This document shows positions 1-5,684 of a stretch of 10,505 bases of DNA, piece by piece (position 1 is the stretch's first letter; each line of letters opens with the position of its first letter). The DNA is from Clostridia bacterium. Its GTDB lineage: Bacteria > Bacillota > Clostridia > Christensenellales > Borkfalkiaceae. The notes below the pieces were generated by a model. It saw only the letters and a program-made list of their open reading frames with translations. It ran no database searches and was not told the DNA's origin. The translations under genes were made by a program, and so were the position numbers. The stretch spans positions 1-10,505 of the forward strand of contig JAGCIP010000089.1 in assembly GCA_017648525.1 (NCBI GenBank). The letters run 5' to 3'.

Positions 1-26
1 ATAAAAAATAACCACGTTTTGCTCAT
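1..26 (-). CDS. 5' end of an unidentified protein-coding gene (runs off the window)
   Basis: An ATG at 26-24 on the minus strand opens a frame reading MSKTWLFF before the window ends. A good ribosome binding site (AAAGGAGA, about 31-38) sits just upstream, and an extended -10 promoter lies at 77-104, so this looks like a true gene start. Eight residues are too few to assign a family. It follows the polA-coaE terminator in the same direction and has its own promoter, so it is probably a separate transcription unit. Confidence 0.6.
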
Positions 27-76
27 AAAAGTCTCCTTTTCGTTTGTTTTAGGCGCCAAATTTCGCCATTATGAAA

Positions 77-104
77 ATTATACCACAAACGACAAAAAAA
101 TCAA
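77..104 (-). promoter_or_regulatory. Sigma-A-type promoter of the partial gene at 26-1
   Basis: On the minus strand a perfect TATAAT (82-77) is preceded by TGG, making an extended -10. A TTGATT -35 (104-99) lies 16 nt upstream. The start codon at 26 leaves a 5' UTR of about 45 nt, which contains a short GGCG/CGCC inverted repeat around 52-67 and then the Shine-Dalgarno sequence. The promoter lies downstream of the polA-coaE terminator. Confidence 0.75.
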
Positions 105-112
105 GTATTTTT

Positions 113-146
113 GTAAAAAATTAACGAAAAAAGTTAAAATTTTTAC
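113..146. repeat. AT-rich imperfect inverted repeat in the coaE downstream spacer
   Basis: The arms at 113-125 (GTAAAAAATTAAC) and 133-146 (GTTAAAATTTTTAC) are imperfect reverse complements around a 7-nt A-rich loop. The repeat lies between the polA-coaE terminator and the promoter of the next minus-strand gene. It could be a weak second terminator, an UP-like A/T tract or an operator, or chance in very AT-rich DNA. Nothing else gene-like is seen in 27-255. Confidence 0.3.
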
Positions 147-187
147 ACGCTATTAATATATATTATGTTAGCATAAAAAAAGATATT

Positions 188-225
188 AAAAAATGAACTT
201 GAAAAATCATTTTCAAGTTCATTTT
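188..225 (-). terminator. Intrinsic terminator of the polA-coaE operon
   Basis: A perfect 16-bp inverted repeat (190-205 with 210-225, loop ATCA) lies about 30 nt past the coaE stop. On the minus strand the stem ends in a run of six T, followed shortly by a second T tract. The stem is A/T-rich, with a GAACTTG core. It could also act in the plus direction, but no plus-strand gene enters from that side in the window. Confidence 0.8.
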
Positions 226-255
226 AATAATTAAAAACAATAATTTTTGTTAATT

Positions 256-837
256 TTATATATCTTCTGCAAGTTTTAAAACTTTTTGCTCAAAAGCGGG
301 AGCGTCGCCGTCGTTTACTATAACTGAATAATTTGAAAGGTCGGCTTTCTCGTAATTTATTTGATTATTTATGCGCTCTAAAATTTGCGTTTCGGTTAGG
401 TTAGAGCGTTTTTTAACGCTTTCAATTCTACTTTCAAGTGGGCGAGTGATTACGATAATCTTATCAAAGCGGTTTTGATATGAGTATTCAAAGAGAACGG
501 GAACTTCTGCAAAAAACTTGCCCGAAACGGTTTTTGCCCTTTTTTCTATTTCCTTGACGACAAGCGGGGTGATTAAGTCGGCTAATTTTTTGAGTTTGGC
601 TTTATCGTTAAAAACGGTGTCGGCAATTTTCTTTCTGTCTACTTTAAGTTTGAAAAACCCCGACACGGCAAAAGGAAAAAGTTTTTTAATTTTCCTTAAA
701 ACTGTTTGTTTATTATAAAGTTCAGCAGTAATACGGTCGCTACTTGCCGTTTGATAGCCCGCATTTTCAAGCGTGGAAAGGGCAAGACTTTTTCCGCTAC
801 CTATTCCACCCGTAATCGCAATCAATTTTTCCGCCAT
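256..837 (-). CDS. coaE: Dephospho-CoA kinase
   Basis: CoaE phosphorylates the 3'-hydroxyl of dephospho-CoA with ATP, the last step of coenzyme A synthesis in the cytoplasm. The 193-residue length is usual for the family. The P-loop GGIGSGKS is at residues 10-17. An Asp in the following SSDRI segment fits the family's catalytic Asp. The VDRKKIADTVF and TPLVVKEIEKR segments match the conserved DR..L...VF / HP helix region, although the usual His before Pro is Thr here. The FAEVPVLFEYSYQNRFD segment, the lid (ESRIESVKKRS) and the NNQINYEKADLSNYSVIVND tail are also typical. It starts only 3 nt after the polA stop with no clear Shine-Dalgarno of its own, which suggests translational coupling. Close linkage of polA and coaE is known in Firmicutes; in Bacillus mutM lies between them, and it is absent here. 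Confidence 0.93.
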   Translation of the reverse strand: MAEKLIAITGGIGSGKSLALSTLENAGYQTASSDRITAELYNKQTVLRKIKKLFPFAVSGFFKLKVDRKKIADTVFNDKAKLKKLADLITPLVVKEIEKRAKTVSGKFFAEVPVLFEYSYQNRFDKIIVITRPLESRIESVKKRSNLTETQILERINNQINYEKADLSNYSVIVNDGDAPAFEQKVLKLAEDI

Positions 838-840
838 AAT

Positions 841-3417
841 CTATTTTGCGTCAAACCAGGTTTTGCCCGTGCCAACGCTAACCGTTAGCGGAACACGTAG
901 TTTGACCGCTCCTTCCATTTCTTCTATTAGTATTTTTTCAACCTTTTCTTTTTCGTCTATAAAAGCGTCTATAATAAGTTCGTCGTGTACTTGTAAAATC
1001 AGTTCGGACTTTAAGTTTTCACTTTTTAATCTGCGCCAAACACCAAGCATAGCAAGTTTAATAATGTCCGCACTACTGCCTTGCAAGGGCATATTCATTG
1101 CAACCCTTTCGCCAAACTGACGGAGATTATAATTTTCGCTCAAGAGTTCACGAATATAACGCTTTCTACCAAGCAAGGTGGTTGCATACCCCGTGCGCTT
1201 TGCAAAATCAACGTTTTCGTTCATATAATTTTTTACTTCGGGATATTCCTTAAAATAGGAATTTATATATTCTCTTGCTTGATAATTTTCAATTTTAAGT
1301 TGTTTAGCAAGCCCGTATTCGCTTATGCCGTAAATAATGCCAAAATTTACCGCCTTTGCGCTACTTCTCATTTTGGGCGTAACGTCATTTAATGGAACGC
1401 CGAACACCTTTGATGCCGTTTGGGCGTGTACGTCCGCACCGCTCACGAACGCATCTATCAAGGTTTGGCAGTTGGAAAACTCGGCAAGCAAACGTAATTC
1501 TATTTGCGAATAGTCAGCACCGATTAAAATTCTGTCGTTAGATTTAGCAACGAAGAACTTGCGGAGTTCTTTGCCTTGTTCGTCCCTAACGGGAATATTT
1601 TGTAAGTTCGGTTCTTTGCTTGAAAGTCTGCCCGTTGCCGTAACAGTTTGGTTAAATGAAGTGTGGATTAGCCCGCTCGGTTTTTCAATAAGCGGTTTAA
1701 ATCCTTCGATATAGGTGGAATAGAGTTTTTGCAACTGTCTATATTTCAAGATTAGCGGAATAACGGGGTGGAGATTTTCCATACTTTCTAAAATTTCCGC
1801 TGTCGTTGAATATCCGCTCTTGGTTTTCTTGCCCTTGGCGAGTTGTAATTTCTCAAACAACACCACTCCCAACTGCTTGGGTGAGTTTACGTTAAGATTT
1901 GGCTCGTCACAAAGTGTTTTAATTTGGTTTTCAAGGTCGTTAAGCGTAATTTTATATTTTTCGCCAAGTTCAGAAAGGGCAACAGCGTCCACCTTAAACC
2001 CACTTTCTTCCATTTCAAAAAGTAGGTCTGATAGCGGTAACTCAACGTCTTTATAAAGCGACTGCATTTGTCCGTCGTTAAGTTTGCCGTCTAGTATATT
2101 ATATAATGTAAAAAGCGAAAACGCAGGGTTTTCCGCACTTAAATCGTATTGCTCTAAAATCTCTTTAAGGCTTTCGTCCTTTCCCGAAAAATCAGCAAGA
2201 TATTTCATAATAGAGGCGTCTTCACAAGGCGCTAAAAGGTCGGCGTTAATAGATTTTTTAATTAAATGGCGAAGTTTCTTTTTATCGCAAACCAAAAGTT
2301 TAGCCTTTCCGTTAAAGAGCGGGGTAAGGGCGAATAAAACTTCTGATAAAGAAAGCCCGTCGTCAAAAAGCGTTTGTTGAACGGGTATAACGAGTTGACT
2401 TTTTCCGTCCGATAAGTAAACGGCGGTCTTTTCTATGCATAAGGAAATAAAATCTTTGCCGTCGTAATAATTCTTAATATCTTCCGCACAAGTTGCGGTT
2501 ATAATTGCTTGTGGTTTAGTTTGTGCGGGCACGTCGTCTGGTTTTTCGCCGTCCGAAATAGAAGTTTCAAACCAGTCGTCCTTTTTGGTTAAGGACTTAA
2601 ATTCAAGTTGAATAAACCTGCGCTTAACCGCAGAACTAAACGGAATTTTAACGAGCATACCGTCAAGCGAAAAATCTATTCCGCAATCGATATTTATGGT
2701 AGCGAGCGTGCGTGAAAGATAACAAGTTTCCTTGTTTAACTCAAGTTTTTCACGGAGTTTGCCTTTAATTTCTTCTATATTTTGGTAAACGCCGTCCACC
2801 GTTTTATAAGTTTGTAATAGTGTGAGAGCAGTTTTTTCGCCCACACCCGCAACGCCGGGGATATTGTCAGAAGAATCGCCCATAAGCGCTTTAAGGTCTA
2901 TGATTTGTTCTGGACATAGCCCTGTTTTTTCTGTAAAATTATCAACGGTATAAATTTCTACGTCTGTAATTCCACGTTTAGTAAAATGAACTTCGGTTTC
3001 TTGGTCAACGAGTTGGAAACTGTCCTTGTCGCCCGTGAAGATATATGTTTTAACGGTTGTCTTTTTTGCAACCGTGCCGATAATGTCGTCGGCTTCAACC
3101 CCTTCCTTTTCCAAAACGCAAACGCCCATTTCTTTAAGCACTTCTTTAAGTAGTGGAATTTGTGGGCGGAGTTCTTCAGGCATAGGTTTTCTCGTGCCTT
3201 TATAGTCGGCGAATAATTTGTGGCGGAAAGTTGGTGCTTTAAGGTCAAAAGCAACGGCAACGAATTTAGGCTTAATCTCGCCAAGCATTTTAAAAAACAT
3301 ATTCATAAACCCGTAAACGGCGTTAGTGGGTGTGCCGTCTTTGGTCGTTAATACGGGCATAGCGTAAAATGCACGGTTAATTAAACTGTTTCCGTCAATC
3401 AAGACTAATTTTTCCAT
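841..3417 (-). CDS. polA: DNA polymerase I
   Basis: An 858-residue family-A polymerase for Okazaki-fragment maturation and repair synthesis. The N-terminal 5' nuclease (about 1-280) shows LIDGNSLINRAFYAMP, DYKGTRKPMPEEL, EADDIIG, TGDKD and MGDSSDNIPGVAGVGEKTA. The middle domain (about 300-455) has the position of a 3'-5' exonuclease, but the first catalytic DxE is replaced (FISLCIEK, about 323-330), so proofreading is probably lost, as in several Gram-positive and Thermus enzymes. The polymerase domain (about 455-858) carries motif A DYSQIELR (Asp635), motif B KAVNFGIIYG (Lys688) and motif C QVHDEL (Asp812). The start is the ATG at 3417: AAAGGA lies 6 nt upstream and the protein then begins MEKLVLIDG as expected. 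A TTG at 3450 would add 11 residues ahead of this RBS and is unlikely. Confidence 0.97.
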   Translation of the reverse strand: MEKLVLIDGNSLINRAFYAMPVLTTKDGTPTNAVYGFMNMFFKMLGEIKPKFVAVAFDLKAPTFRHKLFADYKGTRKPMPEELRPQIPLLKEVLKEMGVCVLEKEGVEADDIIGTVAKKTTVKTYIFTGDKDSFQLVDQETEVHFTKRGITDVEIYTVDNFTEKTGLCPEQIIDLKALMGDSSDNIPGVAGVGEKTALTLLQTYKTVDGVYQNIEEIKGKLREKLELNKETCYLSRTLATINIDCGIDFSLDGMLVKIPFSSAVKRRFIQLEFKSLTKKDDWFETSISDGEKPDDVPAQTKPQAIITATCAEDIKNYYDGKDFISLCIEKTAVYLSDGKSQLVIPVQQTLFDDGLSLSEVLFALTPLFNGKAKLLVCDKKKLRHLIKKSINADLLAPCEDASIMKYLADFSGKDESLKEILEQYDLSAENPAFSLFTLYNILDGKLNDGQMQSLYKDVELPLSDLLFEMEESGFKVDAVALSELGEKYKITLNDLENQIKTLCDEPNLNVNSPKQLGVVLFEKLQLAKGKKTKSGYSTTAEILESMENLHPVIPLILKYRQLQKLYSTYIEGFKPLIEKPSGLIHTSFNQTVTATGRLSSKEPNLQNIPVRDEQGKELRKFFVAKSNDRILIGADYSQIELRLLAEFSNCQTLIDAFVSGADVHAQTASKVFGVPLNDVTPKMRSSAKAVNFGIIYGISEYGLAKQLKIENYQAREYINSYFKEYPEVKNYMNENVDFAKRTGYATTLLGRKRYIRELLSENYNLRQFGERVAMNMPLQGSSADIIKLAMLGVWRRLKSENLKSELILQVHDELIIDAFIDEKEKVEKILIEEMEGAVKLRVPLTVSVGTGKTWFDAK

Positions 3418-3456
3418 AAAAAATCCTTTAATATGCTTGCAATTAAACAAAATTTA

Positions 3457-3474
3457 TGCTATTATCTTATAGCA
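3457..3474 (-). promoter_or_regulatory. Possible extended -10 of polA inside a small palindrome
   Basis: TGCTAT and ATAGCA form a perfect inverted repeat with a 6-nt spacer. On the minus strand the right half reads TGC-TATAAG, an extended -10-like sequence about 50 nt before the polA start. No good -35 lies 16-18 nt upstream. A weaker alternative is TATATT (3512-3507) with TTAAAT 17 nt upstream. A repressor site or a chance repeat is equally possible. Confidence 0.35.
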
Positions 3475-3488
3475 GTTGAAATTCGGGC

Positions 3489-3502
3489 GGGGAAATTTCC
3501 CC
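3489..3502. repeat. Perfect 14-bp palindrome between polA and tRNA-Leu(CAA)
   Basis: GGGGAAATTTCCCC is fully self-complementary and stands out as G/C-blocked in an AT-rich spacer. It lies between the divergent polA and tRNA-Leu starts, next to a TATAAT on the plus strand (3509-3514). Being symmetric, it could bind a dimeric regulator. No function can be assigned from the sequence. Confidence 0.5.
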
Positions 3503-3559
3503 TTACAATATAATTTTAGCAAAAAAACGATTTAATTGCAACGAAAAACGATAATTTTT

Positions 3560-3647
3560 GCCGCTGTGGTGAAATTGGCAGACGCGCTGGACTCAAAATC
3601 CAGTGGGCTAATACCCCGTATCGGTTCGACTCCGATCAGCGGCACCA
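3560..3647 (+). tRNA. tRNA-Leu(CAA)
   Basis: An 88-nt class II tRNA. The acceptor stem GCCGCTG (3560-3566) pairs with CAGCGGC (3637-3643), with discriminator A and an encoded CCA (3645-3647). The anticodon arm is CTGGA-CTCAAAA-TCCAG with anticodon CAA at 3594-3596, which reads UUG. A long variable arm (about GGGC-TAAT-ACCCC) and a T arm with TTCGACT follow. The D-arm has the Leu-type TGGTGAAATTGGCAGACGC pattern. It is divergent from polA. No convincing -35/-10 pair was found upstream; a TATAAT at 3509-3514 is about 46 nt before the mature 5' end. Its last 21 nt are duplicated exactly at 3787-3807. Confidence 0.97.
3627..3647 (+). repeat. tRNA 3'-end direct repeat, copy 1 (inside the tRNA)
   Basis: The last 21 nt of tRNA-Leu(CAA), from within the T loop through CCA, recur exactly at 3787-3807, 160 bp downstream. 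Bases flanking the two copies differ on both sides, so the repeat is sharply bounded. The length and position resemble attachment-site core duplications made by tRNA-targeting integrases. Confidence 0.9.
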
Positions 3648-3650
3648 ACG

Positions 3651-3679
3651 AAAAAAGACAGGACGACCTGTCTTTTTTT
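3651..3679 (+). terminator. Intrinsic terminator of tRNA-Leu(CAA)
   Basis: AAAAAAGACAGG (3651-3662) pairs with CCTGTCTTTTTT (3667-3678) around an ACGA loop, and a T run reaches 3679. It starts 3 nt after CCA, so tRNA transcription should normally stop before the tRNA-derived element that follows. Confidence 0.9.
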
Positions 3680-3807
3680 GTTGTGTGCTTGTATGGTCGG
3701 GGTCGAATTAGGAGAAAAATTGCTTGCAATTTTCCCGTCAGGGGAAACGGTGGACACCCACCGTTTATCGGGAGGCTCGAGAGAAGCGACTCCGATCAGC
3801 GGCACCA
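3680..3807 (+). other. tRNA-3'-end-associated structured element (complete copy)
   Basis: This 128-nt stretch has four visible parts. First, an inverted near-copy of the tRNA T-arm (GGTCGGGGTCGAA, 3695-3707) differs from the exact reverse complement only by two A-to-G changes. Second, a hairpin AAAATTG/CAATTTT lies at 3716-3733. Third, a 9-bp hairpin AAACGGTGG/CCACCGTTT (3745-3766, loop ACAC) is flanked by pairing CCCG (3734-3737) and CGGG (3769-3772). Fourth, a direct copy of the tRNA 3' end including CCA lies at 3787-3807. The first and last parts can pair as a 12-bp closing stem (3694-3705 with 3787-3798) with two G-U pairs. No credible ORF lies here. A related element follows the tRNA-Leu at 10324. 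It may be a miniature mobile element that uses the tRNA 3' end as attachment site, a structured RNA, or both. Confidence 0.7.
3787..3807 (+). repeat. tRNA 3'-end direct repeat, copy 2 (attachment-site-like)
   Basis: Exact 21-nt match to 3627-3647, ending in CCA. It lacks the tRNA 5' half and the 5' strand of the T stem and cannot form a tRNA. It is followed within 3 nt by a strong terminator, as a real tRNA 3' end would be. This suggests that the second terminator was the original one before the intervening 160 bp was gained. Confidence 0.9.
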
Positions 3808-3809
3808 TC

Positions 3810-3845
3810 AAAAAGAGAAGTTAGCAAACGCTAGCTTCTCTTTTT
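3810..3845 (+). terminator. Intrinsic terminator behind the duplicated tRNA 3' end
   Basis: A 16-bp stem (3810-3825 with 3830-3845, one G-U pair, loop AAAC) ends in TTTTT. It could end transcripts of the structured element. It may also be the ancestral tRNA terminator, displaced by insertion of the element. Confidence 0.88.
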
Positions 3846-3863
3846 GCGTTTACTTAAAATAGT

Positions 3864-3891
3864 TTGAAAAAATTTTTTATTATGCTATACT
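3864..3891 (+). promoter_or_regulatory. Promoter of the two-gene unit 3930-5556
   Basis: TTGAAA (3864-3869), a 16-nt spacer and TATACT (3886-3891) preceded by TGC form a near-consensus sigma-A promoter with extended -10. A TTG at 3864 that could open a longer reading frame is the -35 itself, so the coding start must lie downstream. Confidence 0.8.
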
Positions 3892-3929
3892 ATAAAAAAA
3901 CAAAAGAAAAGCGGAGGAGAAAGTTTTAT

Positions 3930-4676
3930 ATGATGACAGCCATAGCCGGAATTATCGGCTTTATTGTAGGTATTGTAAGGTATGCTAATAGCACGGTGGA
4001 TACAAAAAATATTTTAACACCTATTTTTTGCACGATTATTGGTGTAATAATCGGCGGAATTATAGACGTAATAGTTGGTGCGTTATCAAGAAAAAAGAAT
4101 AAAAAAGTGCTATTTATAACCTTTTTTATTGTGACAATCATTTGCTTGGCGTTTACTTTTTATGCCTTTTGGTCTAATTCCGCACACGTACTAAAACCTT
4201 TAAGACAAATAGGCGAAGGTAGCGTTTTATACGGGCTTATTAATATGATTTTGTTCCCGTTAGTTGTGTTTATAGGTTATTTTGCAAAGTTTGGCGACTA
4301 CAACGTTTTATTAGTTATGGGCTACGTTTGTGTTTTAGCGTACTCGATTATTCTTTCTCTAATATTTGGGTATTCGGACTTGGCGTCTACGGAAGACGAC
4401 CATAGGGGCAAATATAAAGTTACGGTTGACACAAAAACAGGTTTAGAAGTAGGGGAAAGAGTACCGTTGGACGCATATACAGAGGCGTTAAAAGAAAACG
4501 CGTTAATTATTCTTATAATAATCGTCGGCGCGTTGTTTTGTCCGTTCTTAGCGTTTGCGATAGGATTTACCATTTGTTTTGGTGGCAAGTTTGAAGGGGA
4601 TAGTTTCTGGAAACCGCTTGTGTTTATAGGCGTGTTTACCGTGCTTTGCTACGTTGCGCTATTTTTATTAGCCTAA
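3930..4676 (+). CDS. Multi-pass membrane protein of unknown function
   Basis: I do not recognise the family. The 248-residue protein has about seven hydrophobic segments: residues near 4-18, 28-52, 60-82, 97-120, 127-153, 189-217 and the C-terminal 20 or so. The longest polar stretch, about 155-188 (with STEDDHRGKYKVTVDTKTG), lies between segments 5 and 6. The first two segments are Gly/Ile-rich (GIIGFIVGIV, TIIGVIIGGIIDVIVG). The ATG at 3930 is chosen because GGAGGAG (3912-3918) lies 11 nt upstream and the promoter sits at 3864-3891; the second Met at 3933 is also possible. The next gene follows after 34 nt with no terminator between, so the two are probably cotranscribed. Confidence 0.75.
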   Translation: MMTAIAGIIGFIVGIVRYANSTVDTKNILTPIFCTIIGVIIGGIIDVIVGALSRKKNKKVLFITFFIVTIICLAFTFYAFWSNSAHVLKPLRQIGEGSVLYGLINMILFPLVVFIGYFAKFGDYNVLLVMGYVCVLAYSIILSLIFGYSDLASTEDDHRGKYKVTVDTKTGLEVGERVPLDAYTEALKENALIILIIIVGALFCPFLAFAIGFTICFGGKFEGDSFWKPLVFIGVFTVLCYVALFLLA

Positions 4677-4710
4677 TAAAAAATTTTGACAGTTAATAAA
4701 GGGTAGTTTG

Positions 4711-5556
4711 ATGCAAGTGTTTAGCGAGATGTTGAAAATAAGCGAGAGCGAGCAAATTTTAATAGATAAAAAAACCAACGTGGCAACCTTTCCAAGCCGT
4801 GTTCAAGTTGTAAATGACGAATTGCTCTTTAACGAAAAAACCAAAGGTGCGGTTTACGTTATTAGTGAGGCGCTAAAAAAGAGCCAAACTAAAACCGCAA
4901 AACTTTATTACGACAAAAAAACCGATAATTACGAAATTTATTTTGAAGGTGTGGTTTGCGTAAATAAAACGGAAAGTGAGTTTACAAGCGATATTGAGCA
5001 TCTATTAGAACTTTTAAGCAAAAAGGTTAAATCGGTATATTTTTGTTCTATTGATTACGACTTAAACGGAAACTATTTTCATAATGCTACTGGTAAAATC
5101 GACGTGGAAAAAATTATTTATAATTTTGGGATTAGAGCGTTTAAAGATAGCATAAAAGAAAGGGTCGCTTTAATGAAAACGGCAAACGATTTTAACAAAA
5201 AACTAAGCGGAATTAAAAGATTTACTTTCAATTTTGGCAACGCTTTTGGTGGAATTAAAAAACTTGCTATCCTTTTTGGTGAAGAACTAAAAATAAAAGC
5301 GAACAGCGGAAAAAGAAGCGAGTTAATACCAAACAAAGAAGAAATTATAAGAGAATTATCGCTGTTTGGTTTTTCCGCTTGGCAGAGCAAATACGATAAA
5401 AACACAAAGCCAATTATCGAAAATGCGTGGACGATAGAACTTGTTTTAGAAAATGAAACTTTAGAGTTTACAGGTCTTGACGACTACCCGAAAACTTGGG
5501 CGATAGTCGAGTATTTTATAAAAAAATACGGCAATTTCGACCAAATTAAAGAATAA
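4711..5556 (+). CDS. Predicted soluble protein of unknown function
   Basis: Not recognised. The 281-residue protein is Lys/Glu-rich, has no signal peptide or clear membrane segment, and is probably cytoplasmic. Visible features are an N-terminal mixed alpha/beta part (about 1-125), a Lys-rich middle with a Gly/Phe stretch (about 170-195, FTFNFGNAFGGIKK), and a C-terminal domain with WTIELVLENETLEFTGLDDYP followed by a Trp/Tyr-containing helix. The ATG at 4711 is preceded by AAAGGG with 7 nt spacing; a TTG directly before it is less likely. It lies 34 nt behind the membrane protein and is closed by a terminator at 5581, so the pair forms a small operon. A role with the membrane protein is only inferred from this arrangement. 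Confidence 0.75.
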   Translation: MQVFSEMLKISESEQILIDKKTNVATFPSRVQVVNDELLFNEKTKGAVYVISEALKKSQTKTAKLYYDKKTDNYEIYFEGVVCVNKTESEFTSDIEHLLELLSKKVKSVYFCSIDYDLNGNYFHNATGKIDVEKIIYNFGIRAFKDSIKERVALMKTANDFNKKLSGIKRFTFNFGNAFGGIKKLAILFGEELKIKANSGKRSELIPNKEEIIRELSLFGFSAWQSKYDKNTKPIIENAWTIELVLENETLEFTGLDDYPKTWAIVEYFIKKYGNFDQIKE

Positions 5557-5580
5557 AAAAATAGTGTTTAGAAAAGAACA

Positions 5581-5617
5581 AAAAGACTAACGGAAAATTA
5601 TCCGTTGGTCTTTTTTT
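5581..5617 (+). terminator. Intrinsic terminator of the 3930-5556 unit
   Basis: AAAAGACTAACGGA (5581-5594) pairs with TCCGTTGGTCTTTT (5601-5614), with one U-G pair and loop AAATTA, followed by T to 5617. It separates the unknown gene pair from spoIIR. Confidence 0.9.
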
Positions 5618-5631
5618 CGTTATGGTATAAA
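5605..5631 (+). promoter_or_regulatory. Candidate promoter of spoIIR
   Basis: TATAAA (5626-5631) preceded by TGG forms an extended -10. TTGGTC (5605-5610) is a possible -35 at a short 15-nt spacing, overlapping the upstream terminator arm. The family is normally sigma-F controlled. The same stretch contains GTATA (5625-5629), which fits a sigma-F -35, but the region about 15 nt further on (near TCAATAACTG) only partly fits a sigma-F -10. The sequence does not settle which sigma factor acts here. Confidence 0.4.
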
Positions 5632-5684
5632 AATTAAACAATGTGTCAATAACTGAAAGGAAAAAATAAGGAGAAAAAAAGAAA

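Noticed and set aside
3418..3450. TTG start 11 codons upstream of the polA ATG
   Set aside because: The extension would include the ribosome binding site, and the conserved family N-terminus begins at the ATG at 3417.
3787..3807. A second or degenerate tRNA gene
   Set aside because: Only the 3' part is present. There is no 5' acceptor strand, D arm or anticodon arm upstream, so it is a 3'-end duplication and not a tRNA.
3680..3807. Integron attC site or T-box riboswitch
   Set aside because: No attC core-site sequences (RYYYAAC/GTTRRRY pairs), no cassette gene and no integrase. No T-box signature or downstream aminoacyl-tRNA gene.
3532..3862. Open frames on both strands across the tRNA-Leu(CAA) and the following element
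   Set aside because: They translate tRNA and hairpin sequence (for example PLIGVEPIRGISPLDFESS and GAADRSRTDTGY, typical false proteins antisense to tRNA-Leu), lack ribosome binding sites, and cross terminators.
3864..3929. Longer N-terminus (TTG start) for the membrane protein
   Set aside because: The TTG is the -35 element of the promoter, the start site lies downstream, and the ATG at 3930 has its own GGAGGAG.
5620..5633. TTATGGTATAAAAA shared with 10441-10454
   Set aside because: A 14-nt match between the spoIIR promoter and the second element. Both are explained as extended -10-like sequence after a T tract, and the surrounding bases are unrelated.
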